A DNA stretch of 64,000 nt, taken from NCBI GenBank assembly GCA_963701955.1, contig OY969694.1, positions 1,984,001-2,048,000 of the forward strand, read 5' to 3'. Below, one piece after another: positions 51,756-60,688 of this stretch (positions are counted from its first letter, which is position 1; each line of letters starts with the position of its first letter). Origin of the DNA: Bog-473 sp963701955. Its GTDB lineage: Bacteria; Actinomycetota; Acidimicrobiia; Acidimicrobiales; RAAP-2. Under the pieces are notes generated by a model. The model was not told where the DNA came from, did no database searches, and worked only from the letters and a program-made list of their open reading frames with translations. Both the position numbers and the translations under genes were made by a program.

Positions 51756-52548
51756 CCGACTCACCGATCTGATGTCGGGAACCGCGGTCCCACCCGATCC
51801 GACAGCGTGGCGGCGAGCCCTCGACGATGCGTCCGCAGAGCTCGCCCATCTCGCCGTTCGCCGCCGGGGAGCCGGGCCGTTCCGGGTCACCGATCACGAC
51901 GTGCGCGCCACCCTCGCCGACGGCGGTGGTGCTCCGGACACGGCACCGTTCACGTGGAGCTCCCGAACGGCGCGGCGACCCATCGGCTGGGCGGCACTCC
52001 GGCTCCTCGTGCGAGGCGCGGCCCGTTCGCCGAGCGACGCGGTCCGGACCCGGCTGGCCGAGAGCTCCCGATTGGTAACGGAGGGCGATGCGTGTGCCTC
52101 GCAGCTCGACCGGTGGGTGGCCGGTCTGCCCGCCGCCGGGCTCGCTGCAGTCGGCGCAGCCGCCACGACCTGGGTCACCCGTCTGTGGTGCGCGCTCGAC
52201 TGGAGAGCCCTCGGTTCACCCGTCGTCGGGCGCGACCGCTGGTGGGACAGCCCGCACTCGGCCCTGCTGGCCCTCCGGGCGCGGGCCGACGTGCGCACCG
52301 ACCACGCCGCGCTCGTCGTGCTCTCGGGACCGCGCCGCGACTCGGTGCACGCCGAGCTCGCCCTGGTCACCCTCGTGGACGCTCTGCGCACCGGGGGCAG
52401 AAGGGCACCGGGTCGGGTGGTCGGATGGTGGCCGGACTCCGGACGCGCCGTGACGGTCGAGCCCGAGCCGGCGGTGCTCAAGCTCGGTGCCCGCGCCGTG
52501 GCGCTCGTCCTGGCGGCTCCGGAGACGGTCCCGAGCCGGGCAGCCTGA
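51748..52548 (+). CDS. unknown protein, linked partner of the preceding gene
   Basis: A 266-residue protein from the GTG at 51748, overlapping the upstream gene by eight bases, so translation is coupled. The N-terminal half has FTWSSRTARRPIGWAALRLL; the C-terminal part reads HAALVVLSGPRRDSVHAELA, LVTLVDALRTGGRRAPGRVV, GWWPDSGRAVTVEPE. That last pattern parallels the C-terminal part of its neighbour and of RecB-like folds, again without an obvious catalytic Glu-x-Lys. The two products may form a heterodimer. TypA follows after 94 bases. Function unknown. Confidence 0.62.
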   Translation: MRDRLTDLMSGTAVPPDPTAWRRALDDASAELAHLAVRRRGAGPFRVTDHDVRATLADGGGAPDTAPFTWSSRTARRPIGWAALRLLVRGAARSPSDAVRTRLAESSRLVTEGDACASQLDRWVAGLPAAGLAAVGAAATTWVTRLWCALDWRALGSPVVGRDRWWDSPHSALLALRARADVRTDHAALVVLSGPRRDSVHAELALVTLVDALRTGGRRAPGRVVGWWPDSGRAVTVEPEPAVLKLGARAVALVLAAPETVPSRAA

Positions 52549-52642
52549 TTCGGGGACCGGGGGGACCAAACCGAGCACGCGTGCGGCCCCGACGGACACC
52601 TGGGATTCGCCCGACGATTCGTCCTCTATCGTTGGCTCCCCC

Positions 52643-54466
52643 ATGGGACGACGCGAGGACATCAGGAATGTGGCCATCGTGGCGCACGTGGATCACGGCA
52701 AGACCACGCTCGTCGACGCCCTGTTGCGCCAAACGGGGGCTTTTGGCGCACACCAGGAGCTGACCGACCGGGTCATGGACTCGGGTGACCTCGAGCGCGA
52801 GAAGGGGATCACCATCCTGGCCAAGAACACGGCCGTGCGCTGGCACGGGGTCAAGCTCAACATCGTCGACACTCCGGGCCATGCCGACTTCGGGGGTGAG
52901 GTCGAGCGCGGACTGACCATGGTCGACGGCGTTCTCCTGCTCGTCGACGCCTCGGAGGGCCCCTTGCCCCAGACCCGCTTCGTGCTGCGCAAGGCACTCG
53001 AGGCTCGGCTCCCCGTGGTCCTGGTGGTCAACAAGGTGGATCGAGCCGACGCCCGTGTCGCCGAGGTGGTGCACCAGGTCGAGGAGCTCTTCTTGGACCT
53101 CGATGCCGACGAGGACCAGATCGACTTCCCCATCCTCTATGCCAACGCCAGAGCCGGGTGGGTCAGCGCCGAAGCGGGCGTGACCGGCGAGAACGTCGAT
53201 CCGCTCCTGCAGACCATCGTGGACCGCGTTCCGGCTCCCTCCCACGACGAGGGCTCACCGCTCCAGGCCCTGGTGTGCAACCTGTCTGCTTCACCCTACG
53301 TGGGCCGGTTGGCGATCTGCCGGGTGCACAACGGCACCATCACCAAGGGAAGCTCCGTCGGTTGGTGCCGTCTCGACGGCACGGTGGAGAAGGCCAAGAT
53401 CACCGAGCTCTACGTGACCGAGAACCTCGAACAGGTACCCGCCGAGTCGGCCGGACCCGGCGAGATCTGCTCGGTGGCCGGCCTGGCCGAGGTGACCATC
53501 GGCGAGACCCTGGCCGACCCCGACGAACCGAGAGCGTTGCCGGCGATCACGGTCGACGAGCCCAGCCTGGCCATGACGATCGGTATCAACACCTCCCCGC
53601 TGGCCGGCCAGGACGGCACCAAGATGACGGCCCGGCTCCTCAAGGCGCGCCTCGACGCCGAGCTGATCGGCAACGTGTCGCTCCGGGTGGGGGGCACGGA
53701 CCGACCCGACATGTGGGAGGTGCTCGGGCGAGGCGAGCTCCAATTGGCCGTCCTGGTGGAGACCATGCGCCGCGAGGGTTTCGAGCTCACCGTGGGAAAG
53801 CCGCAGGTGGTCACCCGCGAGATCGACGGCACCGTACACGAACCGGTGGAGCGAGTGAGCGTGGACGTGACCGACGAGTACCTCGGCGTGGTCACCCAGC
53901 TGCTGGCACTGCGCAAGGGCACCATGACCGAGATGGTGAACCACGGCACGGGATGGGTGCGGCTGGACTACCGGGTCCCGGCGCGGGGGCTCATCGGATT
54001 CCGCACCGAGTTCCTCACCGAGACCCGTGGCACGGGGATCCTCCACCACGTCTTCGACGGCTGGGAGCCGTGGCACGGCGACCTGCGCACCCGGCGCAAC
54101 GGCTCCATGGTGGCCGACCGCCGCGGGGTGACCACCACCTTCGCCCTGATGAACCTCCAGGAGCGGGGCACCTTGATCGTCGGCCCGGCCGAGGAGGTCT
54201 ACGAAGGCATGATCGTGGGGGAGAATGCCCGGGCCGATGAGATGGACGTCAACCCCACCAAGGAGAAGAAGCTCAACAACATTCGCTCGTCGACCGCGGA
54301 GGAGTTCGAGCGGTTGACTCCGGCCCTGACGTTCTCCCTCGAGCACGCACTCGAGTTCATCGCCGAGGACGAGTGCGTCGAGGTGACACCGAAGGCGGTC
54401 CGACTGCGCAAGGTGGTCCTGGACCAACCGATCCGGGCCCGCCAGCGCAAGTCCGCCAAGAGCTGA
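52643..54466 (+). CDS. typA: translational GTPase TypA/BipA
   Basis: A 607-residue ribosome-binding GTPase. The G domain has VAHVDHGKTTLVDALLRQ (G1), KGITILAKNTA (G2 effector), DTPGHADFGGEVERGL (G3) and NKVDRADAR (G4). Domains II, III and V and the TypA-specific C-terminal domain follow, with RGLIGFRTEFLTETRGTGI, GEN-type motif and EDECVEVTPKAVRLRK near the end. It assists 50S assembly and translation under stress or cold. The ATG at 52643 is supported by the immediate start of the G-domain. Length is normal for the family. Confidence 0.95.
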   Translation: MGRREDIRNVAIVAHVDHGKTTLVDALLRQTGAFGAHQELTDRVMDSGDLEREKGITILAKNTAVRWHGVKLNIVDTPGHADFGGEVERGLTMVDGVLLLVDASEGPLPQTRFVLRKALEARLPVVLVVNKVDRADARVAEVVHQVEELFLDLDADEDQIDFPILYANARAGWVSAEAGVTGENVDPLLQTIVDRVPAPSHDEGSPLQALVCNLSASPYVGRLAICRVHNGTITKGSSVGWCRLDGTVEKAKITELYVTENLEQVPAESAGPGEICSVAGLAEVTIGETLADPDEPRALPAITVDEPSLAMTIGINTSPLAGQDGTKMTARLLKARLDAELIGNVSLRVGGTDRPDMWEVLGRGELQLAVLVETMRREGFELTVGKPQVVTREIDGTVHEPVERVSVDVTDEYLGVVTQLLALRKGTMTEMVNHGTGWVRLDYRVPARGLIGFRTEFLTETRGTGILHHVFDGWEPWHGDLRTRRNGSMVADRRGVTTTFALMNLQERGTLIVGPAEEVYEGMIVGENARADEMDVNPTKEKKLNNIRSSTAEEFERLTPALTFSLEHALEFIAEDECVEVTPKAVRLRKVVLDQPIRARQRKSAKS

Positions 54467-54469
54467 GGC

Positions 54470-54952
54470 ATGCCGGGGATCGAGCCGAGAAACGAGGGGT
54501 TCGACCACATGACCGTGGTCGTCGAGGATCTCGACGCCGCGAAGCAGTTCTTCGGGGTACTCGGCTTCCGCGAACGCATCGCCGTGGTTGCTTCGGGACC
54601 ACGAGTGTCGGACTACATGGGCATCGCGAACTGGAAGTCCGACCACGTCACGTTGGTGCTCGAGGGGGCGGCGGTGCACCAGGAGATTCAGCTCCTGCGC
54701 TTCCACCGACCCACGGTCGGCGTGGACGGTGGAGCAGGGACGCTCACCCGGACCGGCTTCAACCACGTGTGTTTCCGGGTCAACGATCTCGACGCCATGC
54801 TGGCCCACCTGGCCGCCAACGGGGTGGCCCCCCGCAACGAGGTCCTCGACTACCACAGTCGCAAACTCGTCTTCGTGGACGGTCCGGGGGTCGTAGTCGA
54901 GCTGGCCGAGTGGACCGGCGAGTCGGATCCCCCGCAGCCTGACCATCGGTAA
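54470..54952 (+). CDS. VOC/glyoxalase-family protein
   Basis: A 160-residue vicinal-oxygen-chelate protein with two beta-alpha-beta-beta-beta modules. GFDHMTVVVEDLDAAKQFFG opens module one (metal-ligand His) and GFNHVCFRVNDLDAMLAHLA module two (second His), ending FVDGPGVVVELAEW with the Glu ligand. Members are isomerases, epimerases, dioxygenases or resistance proteins. The start lies three bases after the typA stop, so it is likely co-transcribed. Substrate unknown. Confidence 0.87.
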   Translation: MPGIEPRNEGFDHMTVVVEDLDAAKQFFGVLGFRERIAVVASGPRVSDYMGIANWKSDHVTLVLEGAAVHQEIQLLRFHRPTVGVDGGAGTLTRTGFNHVCFRVNDLDAMLAHLAANGVAPRNEVLDYHSRKLVFVDGPGVVVELAEWTGESDPPQPDHR

Positions 54953-54994
54953 CGGACCGTCCACCGCGGACGTGGTCGGTAGCATGAGCCGTCC

Positions 54995-55079
54995 GGAGGG
55001 ATGGCAGAGCGGACGAATGCACAGCTCTTGAAAAGCTGCGAGGTGCAAGCCTCCGTGGGTTCGAATCCCACTCCCTCCG
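54995..55079 (+). tRNA. tRNA-Ser (anticodon UGA)
   Basis: An 85-base class II tRNA. GGAGGGA (54995-55001) pairs with TCCCTCC (55072-55078), discriminator G at 55079. The anticodon stem CAGCT/AGCTG holds the loop CTTGAAA with anticodon TGA at 55029-55031. A long variable arm and the GGTTCGAATCC T-loop are present. CCA is not encoded. A small hairpin (GTGGT/ACCAC, 55082-55097) follows immediately. Confidence 0.95.
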
Positions 55080-55173
55080 CTGTGGTTCACATACCACGGC
55101 GCCCTGGTCGGTCAGATACCGCCTCTTCCCCTTGAACACTCGACTGAGGTACGCACCGGTGGGCCGCGATCAC

Positions 55174-55986
55174 CTACCAATCGAGTCGGATCAACGATGG
55201 GTCGATCACCTCACGGAGTCGGCTCGATCGGATCTTGATGTTGTGCTCGACGTGAACGGCCACTTCCTGGAAGGCACCGACATCGTCACCGGCTTCGATC
55301 AAATCACAAATCCGCTCGTGAGACTTCAACGACGCCATCTTGGTTGCGTCCGTCTGCCGCCGCTGGGCCGCGGTACGCTCACCGGAGTCCTGGCTCGTCG
55401 CGATGAATACCGACTCGACGATCCCGACGAAGAGTGCAAGCGTGTCGGACCCGCAACCTTGCACCAGGGTGTGGTGAAACGATTGCATCGGCTCGCTGAA
55501 GCTGGCGTCGTCAAGACCGATGTTCTCTCTCGCTGCCTGGGTGAAGCTGCGGAGTTCGGGAACGATCACCCTTTTGCGATCGGTACGTTGTGCGCAGAGC
55601 CTTGCGCAGATGGGCTCGAGCAGGCTCTGTGTGCTGAGCATGTCGCCCAGCCTCGTGCCCTTGCTCTTGAGCACCAGCGCGATTGCATACGCCGCGGTGT
55701 GCGCCTTGGGATGGTGGACGACCGCACCACCGACCTTCCCTCGCTGCACGGTGACGAGTCCCTCTGACTCGAGGATTCGCAATGCCTCACGCATGGTTCC
55801 CACGCTGACGCCGAACTGCTGAATGAGCGCTTCTGTCGGCGGAAGGCGGTCGCCGTCGCCGAGCTCTCCGGAAAGGATGAGTCCGCGTATGCGGTTCGCG
55901 ATCACGTCTGCGATTCGGTTCGCGCGGACGGGGAACTCCGCGATCACATCCCGCTGTGCAACGTCGCGCGATGGCATGGCGGTCAT
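55174..55986 (-). CDS. GntR-family regulator, FadR/FCD subfamily
   Basis: About 270 residues. The winged helix covers NRIADVIANRIRGLILSGEL, LPPTEALIQQFGVSVGTMRE, ALRILESEGLVTVQRGKVGG. The FCD ligand-binding domain contains the metal-type residues in SLLEPICARLCAQRT, FHHTLVQGCGSDTLALFV and SHERICDLIEAGD. It binds a small carboxylate-like effector and controls nearby catabolic genes. ATG at 55986 is chosen; longer frames run to 56136. It is divergent from the amidohydrolase, and a palindrome over that gene's -35 box (56174-56191) is a likely operator. Confidence 0.9.
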   Translation of the reverse strand: MTAMPSRDVAQRDVIAEFPVRANRIADVIANRIRGLILSGELGDGDRLPPTEALIQQFGVSVGTMREALRILESEGLVTVQRGKVGGAVVHHPKAHTAAYAIALVLKSKGTRLGDMLSTQSLLEPICARLCAQRTDRKRVIVPELRSFTQAARENIGLDDASFSEPMQSFHHTLVQGCGSDTLALFVGIVESVFIATSQDSGERTAAQRRQTDATKMASLKSHERICDLIEAGDDVGAFQEVAVHVEHNIKIRSSRLREVIDPSLIRLDW

Positions 55987-56173
55987 CGTAGCCACCTGCT
56001 CGAATCCCCCTTCTGTGCGAGGCCGACCCCTTCGCGCTCCGCGTGACCGCTCGCGCTTTCCGCGCGACAGCTCACCGCATCCGTCACGGACCTCCCGAAC
56101 GTGGCAACGACCGTGGCGTTCGACCGCGGCGGGCACCCGCTATCCGGAACGTGCCGTGGAGATCCGGACTCGA

Positions 56174-56207
56174 CACTCTGGACACAGAGTGGCTCAAATT
56201 CTATAAT
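56174..56207 (+). promoter_or_regulatory. amidohydrolase promoter with palindrome over the -35 element
   Basis: TGGACA (56179-56184), 17 bases, TATAAT (56202-56207) is a near-consensus vegetative promoter pointing at the gene starting at 56294. CACTCTG (56174-56180) and CAGAGTG (56185-56191) form a perfect 7-base inverted repeat with a 4-base centre, overlapping the -35. The divergent GntR gene makes it the natural candidate regulator. Confidence 0.65.
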
Positions 56208-56293
56208 CATTGGTCAGTTTGGGCGTGGACTCTCATCACGGAACCCGAGCCTGGCTGGAACGTGGACCTGCGCATCGAAGGGAGTCGTGCGCC

Positions 56294-57397
56294 ATGGCAT
56301 CAACGATCTACAGGGTCATCTCGTCGGATTCGCACGTGATCGAGCCCCACGACCTCTGGCGCGAGAGACTGCCGGACCGGTTCCGCGACAGGGCACCTCA
56401 CCTGCTGCGCGGTGAGAACAGCGACGTCATCGCCTGCGACGACGTCGCGATGCCACCGGTGGGCCTGCTCGCCGGGTGCTACCGGGCGGACGGCGAGCAG
56501 CGGCGTGAAGGCCGCTGGGACGAGGACGTCCCGATCGCTGCGTACAACTCCGACGTGCGCCTCGAGGAGATCGCGCGTGACGCTGTCGACGGAGAGGTCG
56601 TCTTTCCCACGCTCGGGATGCGGATGTTCCCCATCGACGATGCCGAGTACCGGCGCGCGCTCTTCCGGGCTTACAACGACTGGCTCGCCGAGGACTTCTG
56701 CGCGCCGCACCAGGATCGATTCTTCGGGATCGCGATGATCGACCCAGTGGACGTGCAAGCAGCAGTCGCAGAAATGACTCGCGCCCGGGAGATGGGCCTC
56801 GTCGGCATCATGATCCCGATGTACAGCGACGAGGAGAGCCCCTACCACGGCCCGCGGTACGACCCGCTCTGGGCCGCCTCCGTAGACCTGCGGATGCCCG
56901 TGAACCTGCATCTCACGACCAGCCGCGTCAACACGAGTCGGTACACCAACACGCTTCCCTCGCTGGGCTCCATGATGGCGGGCGCCGGGGGAATCCAGAC
57001 GATCTTGCTCGATCTGATCTCATATGGCCTGTTCGACAGGTTTCCCGAATTGCAAGTTGTGTCGGCCGAGAACGATGCAGGCTGGGCGGCCCACGTCATG
57101 GAGGCCGCCGACTACAGCTGGCGGCGCATTTACCATTTCGAGGGCGTCAAGTCGCGCCAGGAACCCAGCCACTATTTCCGCAACAACATCAAGATGACGT
57201 TCATGCGTGATCGGGCGGCGATCCTCGGGCGCGAGATCATCGGGACCGAAACGATCATGTGGGGGAACGACTACCCGCACACGGTCAGCACGTGGCCGAA
57301 CTCCAAGGTCGTCCACGACGAACACTTCCATGATCAGCCGCAGGAAGTACGCGACGCCATCCTGTGCGGCAACGTCCGTTCGCTCTACCAGATCTAG
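56294..57397 (+). CDS. amidohydrolase family protein (Amidohydro_2)
   Basis: A 367-residue metal-dependent TIM-barrel hydrolase. It begins with SSDSHVIEPHDLWRERLP, the D-x-H-x-x-E motif of the Amidohydro_2 (ACMSD-like) family. VNLHLTTSR supplies a His, ENDAGWAAHVMEAAD and WGNDYPHTVSTWPNS supply the later metal/catalytic positions. Such enzymes decarboxylate or hydrate ring-cleavage acids. AAGGGAG lies upstream of the ATG at 56294. A promoter with an operator-like palindrome precedes it, next to a divergent GntR gene. Substrate unknown. Confidence 0.9.
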   Translation: MASTIYRVISSDSHVIEPHDLWRERLPDRFRDRAPHLLRGENSDVIACDDVAMPPVGLLAGCYRADGEQRREGRWDEDVPIAAYNSDVRLEEIARDAVDGEVVFPTLGMRMFPIDDAEYRRALFRAYNDWLAEDFCAPHQDRFFGIAMIDPVDVQAAVAEMTRAREMGLVGIMIPMYSDEESPYHGPRYDPLWAASVDLRMPVNLHLTTSRVNTSRYTNTLPSLGSMMAGAGGIQTILLDLISYGLFDRFPELQVVSAENDAGWAAHVMEAADYSWRRIYHFEGVKSRQEPSHYFRNNIKMTFMRDRAAILGREIIGTETIMWGNDYPHTVSTWPNSKVVHDEHFHDQPQEVRDAILCGNVRSLYQI

Positions 57398-57618
57398 CCG
57401 CCAGCCGCTACGGGAGGAGGACCGGCAACGACGCGTCGCCGGCGCCCGCCGGAACCACCCGCTCGATCTTGACGTCCGCCGTCACAAGCCGGGCATCTTG
57501 GGTCGAGGGTCGGAACGAGCGCGAACAGCGGGCCGGGGAAATCCGTATCGCCGGTGCTGCGCGCCGGTGCCGGCGAATGGAGCGCCGGCGAAGCCGGAGG
57601 CCCGACGAATATGGAGTG

Positions 57619-59331
57619 TCAGCGCAGCGGGACGATCGCCGTGTCTCGTCCGGATCGCAACACGCGACCCGGAGTGCGGCCCGTTGACTCGCCATACTCG
57701 ACGATGGGCTCTCCGTTGGCGAGGACATGACTGATGCCGGTGCTCTGGGCGAACAATCGACCAGCACCACCGGGCAGGTCGTCGCGGGTGTGGATAGGTC
57801 CGCAACCGACCGAGCCCTCGTCGAATACGACAACATCGGCCCACGAGCCCACACGCAGCAGGCCTCGGTCCCTGATGCCGTACAGATCGGCCGGAGCCTG
57901 GGTGAGGTGGTGGACGAGCTCCTCAGTGGAGAGCACTCCGTGGTCGCGCACCGCGCGTTCGAGCAGTTGAGTCGTGTAGGCGAAGCTGTCGATCATGTCG
58001 ACGTGTGCTCCAGCATCAGAGGCGCCGATCACCATGTTGGGGTCCCGCATCGCTCGAGCACGCACCTCCCAGTCCACTTGCGTGTCGGGGGGCACGGGCC
58101 GCCCGAAGCTGGTGCGGAGTCCGTCAGCGACCGCGATGTCGACGAGGGCGTCGAATGGGTCCTTGTCCTGCCGGCGGGCAATCTCCTCCACGGTCACGCC
58201 CTCGAATTGCCGGGTCCCGGGGTTGAAGCCCTCGTAGATCACGTACCGGCCCCACTGCGCGAGCTCGAGGTACTGACCCTGCTGGGCGAGTCGATCGAGT
58301 TCCGCCCGCCGTGCGGGGTCCGAGAAGAGGGCGAGCTTCTCGACCACGGGGAGGGTCATCAGCTTGTCCCAGCCCGGGAGCATGTCGAACACGTATCCAC
58401 TCGCAAAGCTGAGGCGCGTCGCACCTGGGACGGGCAGGGTGAGCCCGACAAGCCGGGCACCGGCCGATCTGGCGCGGCGACCCAGCGCGAGCTTGGAATC
58501 GACCTCATCGGCATTGCTCTCGCCCGCACGGAGGATGTTCCAGATCAAGGGCCGCCCAGCGCGGAGCGACAGCTCGATCATGAGGTCGGTCACCGCCTCT
58601 GGGAACGCCGAGCCGCTGGTGTGGGGAGCCAACCCGAGCGAGGTGCCCGTGAACTCCCCGCACACCTCGGCCAGCTGCAGCAGCTCGTCATGCGCGGCGT
58701 GGCGTGACGGCACGGGATTCCCGTCCGCGTCCGAGTGCGCTTGCGCGAGGCTCGAGGAGAAGCCAAGACCGCCAGCCGCCAGTCCCTCGCGTAGGAGGAT
58801 CCGCATGGAGGCCAGCTCCTCGGGTGTCGACTCACGTTGGGTCGCTTCCTCGCCCATCACGAACCGCCGGAGTGTGGAGTGACCGACCATGAAGCCGATG
58901 TTCGGTGCGACGCGTCCATCAATGCGATCGAGGTAGTCGGCGGTCGAACTCCAGTCCCAAGGGAGACTCGTCTCCAGCGAGGTCAGGGGCATGCCCTCCA
59001 CTCGCGAAAGCATGCGCATGAGGTACCTGGACCCGTCGCCGGCAACCGGCGCCACCGTGAACCCGCAGTTGCCGGCGATCACCGTCGTGACGCCATGGAG
59101 CGTGGACGGCGAGAGCGACGAATCCCAGAACACCTGCGCGTCGTAGTGGGTGTGCGGATCGATGAACCCTGGCGCCACAACCGCCCCGTCCGCCGAAATG
59201 GTTCGTACAGCCGGCTCGTGGACGGTCCCCACCGCCACGATCCGTCCCTCGCGAATGCCGACATCGGCGCGACGACGCGGCACGCCCGTGCCGTCGATCA
59301 CCTGGCCACCTCGGATGGCGATGTCGAGCAT
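57619..59331 (-). CDS. N-acyl-D-amino-acid deacylase family amidohydrolase
   Basis: A 570-residue amidohydrolase-superfamily protein. It starts LDIAIRGGQVIDGTGVPRRR, with metal motif GFIDPHTHYDAQVFWD, the Cys ligand in VIAGNCGFT as in D-aminoacylase, FMVGHSTLR, and late Asp in IGASDAGAHVDMIDS. The C-terminal small beta domain has GSWADVVVFDE. It should hydrolyse an amide or cyclic amide. AGGGCAGGAG precedes the ATG at 59331. It is divergent from the P450 gene with 145 bases between, and converges on the amidohydrolase. Confidence 0.9.
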   Translation of the reverse strand: MLDIAIRGGQVIDGTGVPRRRADVGIREGRIVAVGTVHEPAVRTISADGAVVAPGFIDPHTHYDAQVFWDSSLSPSTLHGVTTVIAGNCGFTVAPVAGDGSRYLMRMLSRVEGMPLTSLETSLPWDWSSTADYLDRIDGRVAPNIGFMVGHSTLRRFVMGEEATQRESTPEELASMRILLREGLAAGGLGFSSSLAQAHSDADGNPVPSRHAAHDELLQLAEVCGEFTGTSLGLAPHTSGSAFPEAVTDLMIELSLRAGRPLIWNILRAGESNADEVDSKLALGRRARSAGARLVGLTLPVPGATRLSFASGYVFDMLPGWDKLMTLPVVEKLALFSDPARRAELDRLAQQGQYLELAQWGRYVIYEGFNPGTRQFEGVTVEEIARRQDKDPFDALVDIAVADGLRTSFGRPVPPDTQVDWEVRARAMRDPNMVIGASDAGAHVDMIDSFAYTTQLLERAVRDHGVLSTEELVHHLTQAPADLYGIRDRGLLRVGSWADVVVFDEGSVGCGPIHTRDDLPGGAGRLFAQSTGISHVLANGEPIVEYGESTGRTPGRVLRSGRDTAIVPLR

Positions 59332-59476
59332 CTCCTGCCCTTCCCACGGTGACCAGCGAGCTCGCGCCCACTGGACCGCGTTGCAGCTCATCGGCCGCTT
59401 GAACGTCAATGATCATAGGATCTTCGCCCATGAGGATCGGTTTCCCGCACAGCGCTGCCATCAGTGGGGACGGTCC

Positions 59477-60688
59477 GTGACCGCTTTCGCCGACGAGGCC
59501 ATCTCGTACCCGCTGATGGAGGACGACGCGCTCGATGTCGACCCGGCGTACACGGAGTTGCAGCGCCGGGGTCCCATTCGGGTGCAGTTGGCGATCGGCG
59601 AGCCGTGCTGGCTCGCCACGCGACACCGCGACGTCCGGACCATCTACACAGATCGACGCTTCAGCCGGCGGCTGCGGCCCGGCATCGATCCACCCGGGGT
59701 GTGGCCCGGTGCGGGCAAGATCGAACCGACCTTCCCTCTGGGCATGGACCCGCCCGAACACACGCGCCTGCGCCGTATCACTGCGCCGGTGTTCTCGCCA
59801 CGCAGCGTGCGAACGATGACAGAGCGGATCCAGGGCCATGTCGACGAGCTTCTCGACCGCGTGGCCGACTGCGGGGTCGGGGCCGACTTCGTCGAGCTCT
59901 ACACCTGGGACCTGCCGATCCGAGTGCTGACCGACATGCTCGGCGTGCCCCTCTCGGACGCCGACGACTTCCGCGTCTGGGTGGACGCAGCATCCGACCT
60001 CCGCATCGCCGACAATGATCGGATCGAGCCGTCACGCCGGATCTACGCCTACATCGAGACGCTCATCACCGAGCGCCGGCGCAGCCGGCACGACGATCTT
60101 CTCGGCCTCCTCGTCGACGCTCGCGACGAGGGAGAGCGGCTCAGCGAGCCCGAACTGCGCGACGTGTGCATGTCGCTGATCTTCGGTGGCTTCAAGACGG
60201 CGGCGGCGCAACTGGGAAGCACGGTGTACGCACTCATGACCCACCCCGATCGTTGGCTCGAGCTCGTCGAGGCACGCACCGAGCTGCGGCCCGCGCTCGA
60301 AGAGCTGTGGCGGTGGATCCCGAGCTTCCACTACGCGACGCCGTTCGTACGCTGGGCCAAGGAGGACGTCGAGCTCAGCGGCGGCGTGGTCATCCGCGCC
60401 GGTGAGTTCATCGTCCCCGAGCAGTCGGTGGCCAACCGCGACGAGGCCGCCTACCCGAATGCCCGAGAGATGGACTTCCACCGCGTCGAGCCTCCCCCGC
60501 ATCTGGCGCTCGGCTTCGGCGAGCACCTGTGCATGGGCATCCACCTGGCCAAGATCCAGCTCGAGCTCACCGTGGCCACCCTGGCGCGCCGCTTCCCGAC
60601 CCTCGAGCTGGCCGTCGCCCCCGAAGAGATCCGCTGGCCCAGGCGGACCTTCATGCGGGCGGCGGAGTCGTTGCCCCTGGCATGGTGA
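59477..60688 (+). CDS. cytochrome P450 with atypical I-helix
   Basis: A 403-residue P450 from the GTG at 59477. The heme loop LGFGEHLCMGIHLAK has the thiolate Cys, ExxR is in EELWRW, and DPPEHTRLRRITAPVFSPRS is the C-helix. The I-helix reads IFGGFKTAAAQ, so the usual acidic residue before Thr in (A/G)Gx(D/E)T is Lys. That may change O2 activation or proton delivery. Its 3' end overlaps the convergent ABC transporter gene by 38 bases. Substrate unknown; the neighbouring hydrolases suggest an amide- or lactam-containing compound, as inference. Confidence 0.9.
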   Translation: MTAFADEAISYPLMEDDALDVDPAYTELQRRGPIRVQLAIGEPCWLATRHRDVRTIYTDRRFSRRLRPGIDPPGVWPGAGKIEPTFPLGMDPPEHTRLRRITAPVFSPRSVRTMTERIQGHVDELLDRVADCGVGADFVELYTWDLPIRVLTDMLGVPLSDADDFRVWVDAASDLRIADNDRIEPSRRIYAYIETLITERRRSRHDDLLGLLVDARDEGERLSEPELRDVCMSLIFGGFKTAAAQLGSTVYALMTHPDRWLELVEARTELRPALEELWRWIPSFHYATPFVRWAKEDVELSGGVVIRAGEFIVPEQSVANRDEAAYPNAREMDFHRVEPPPHLALGFGEHLCMGIHLAKIQLELTVATLARRFPTLELAVAPEEIRWPRRTFMRAAESLPLAW

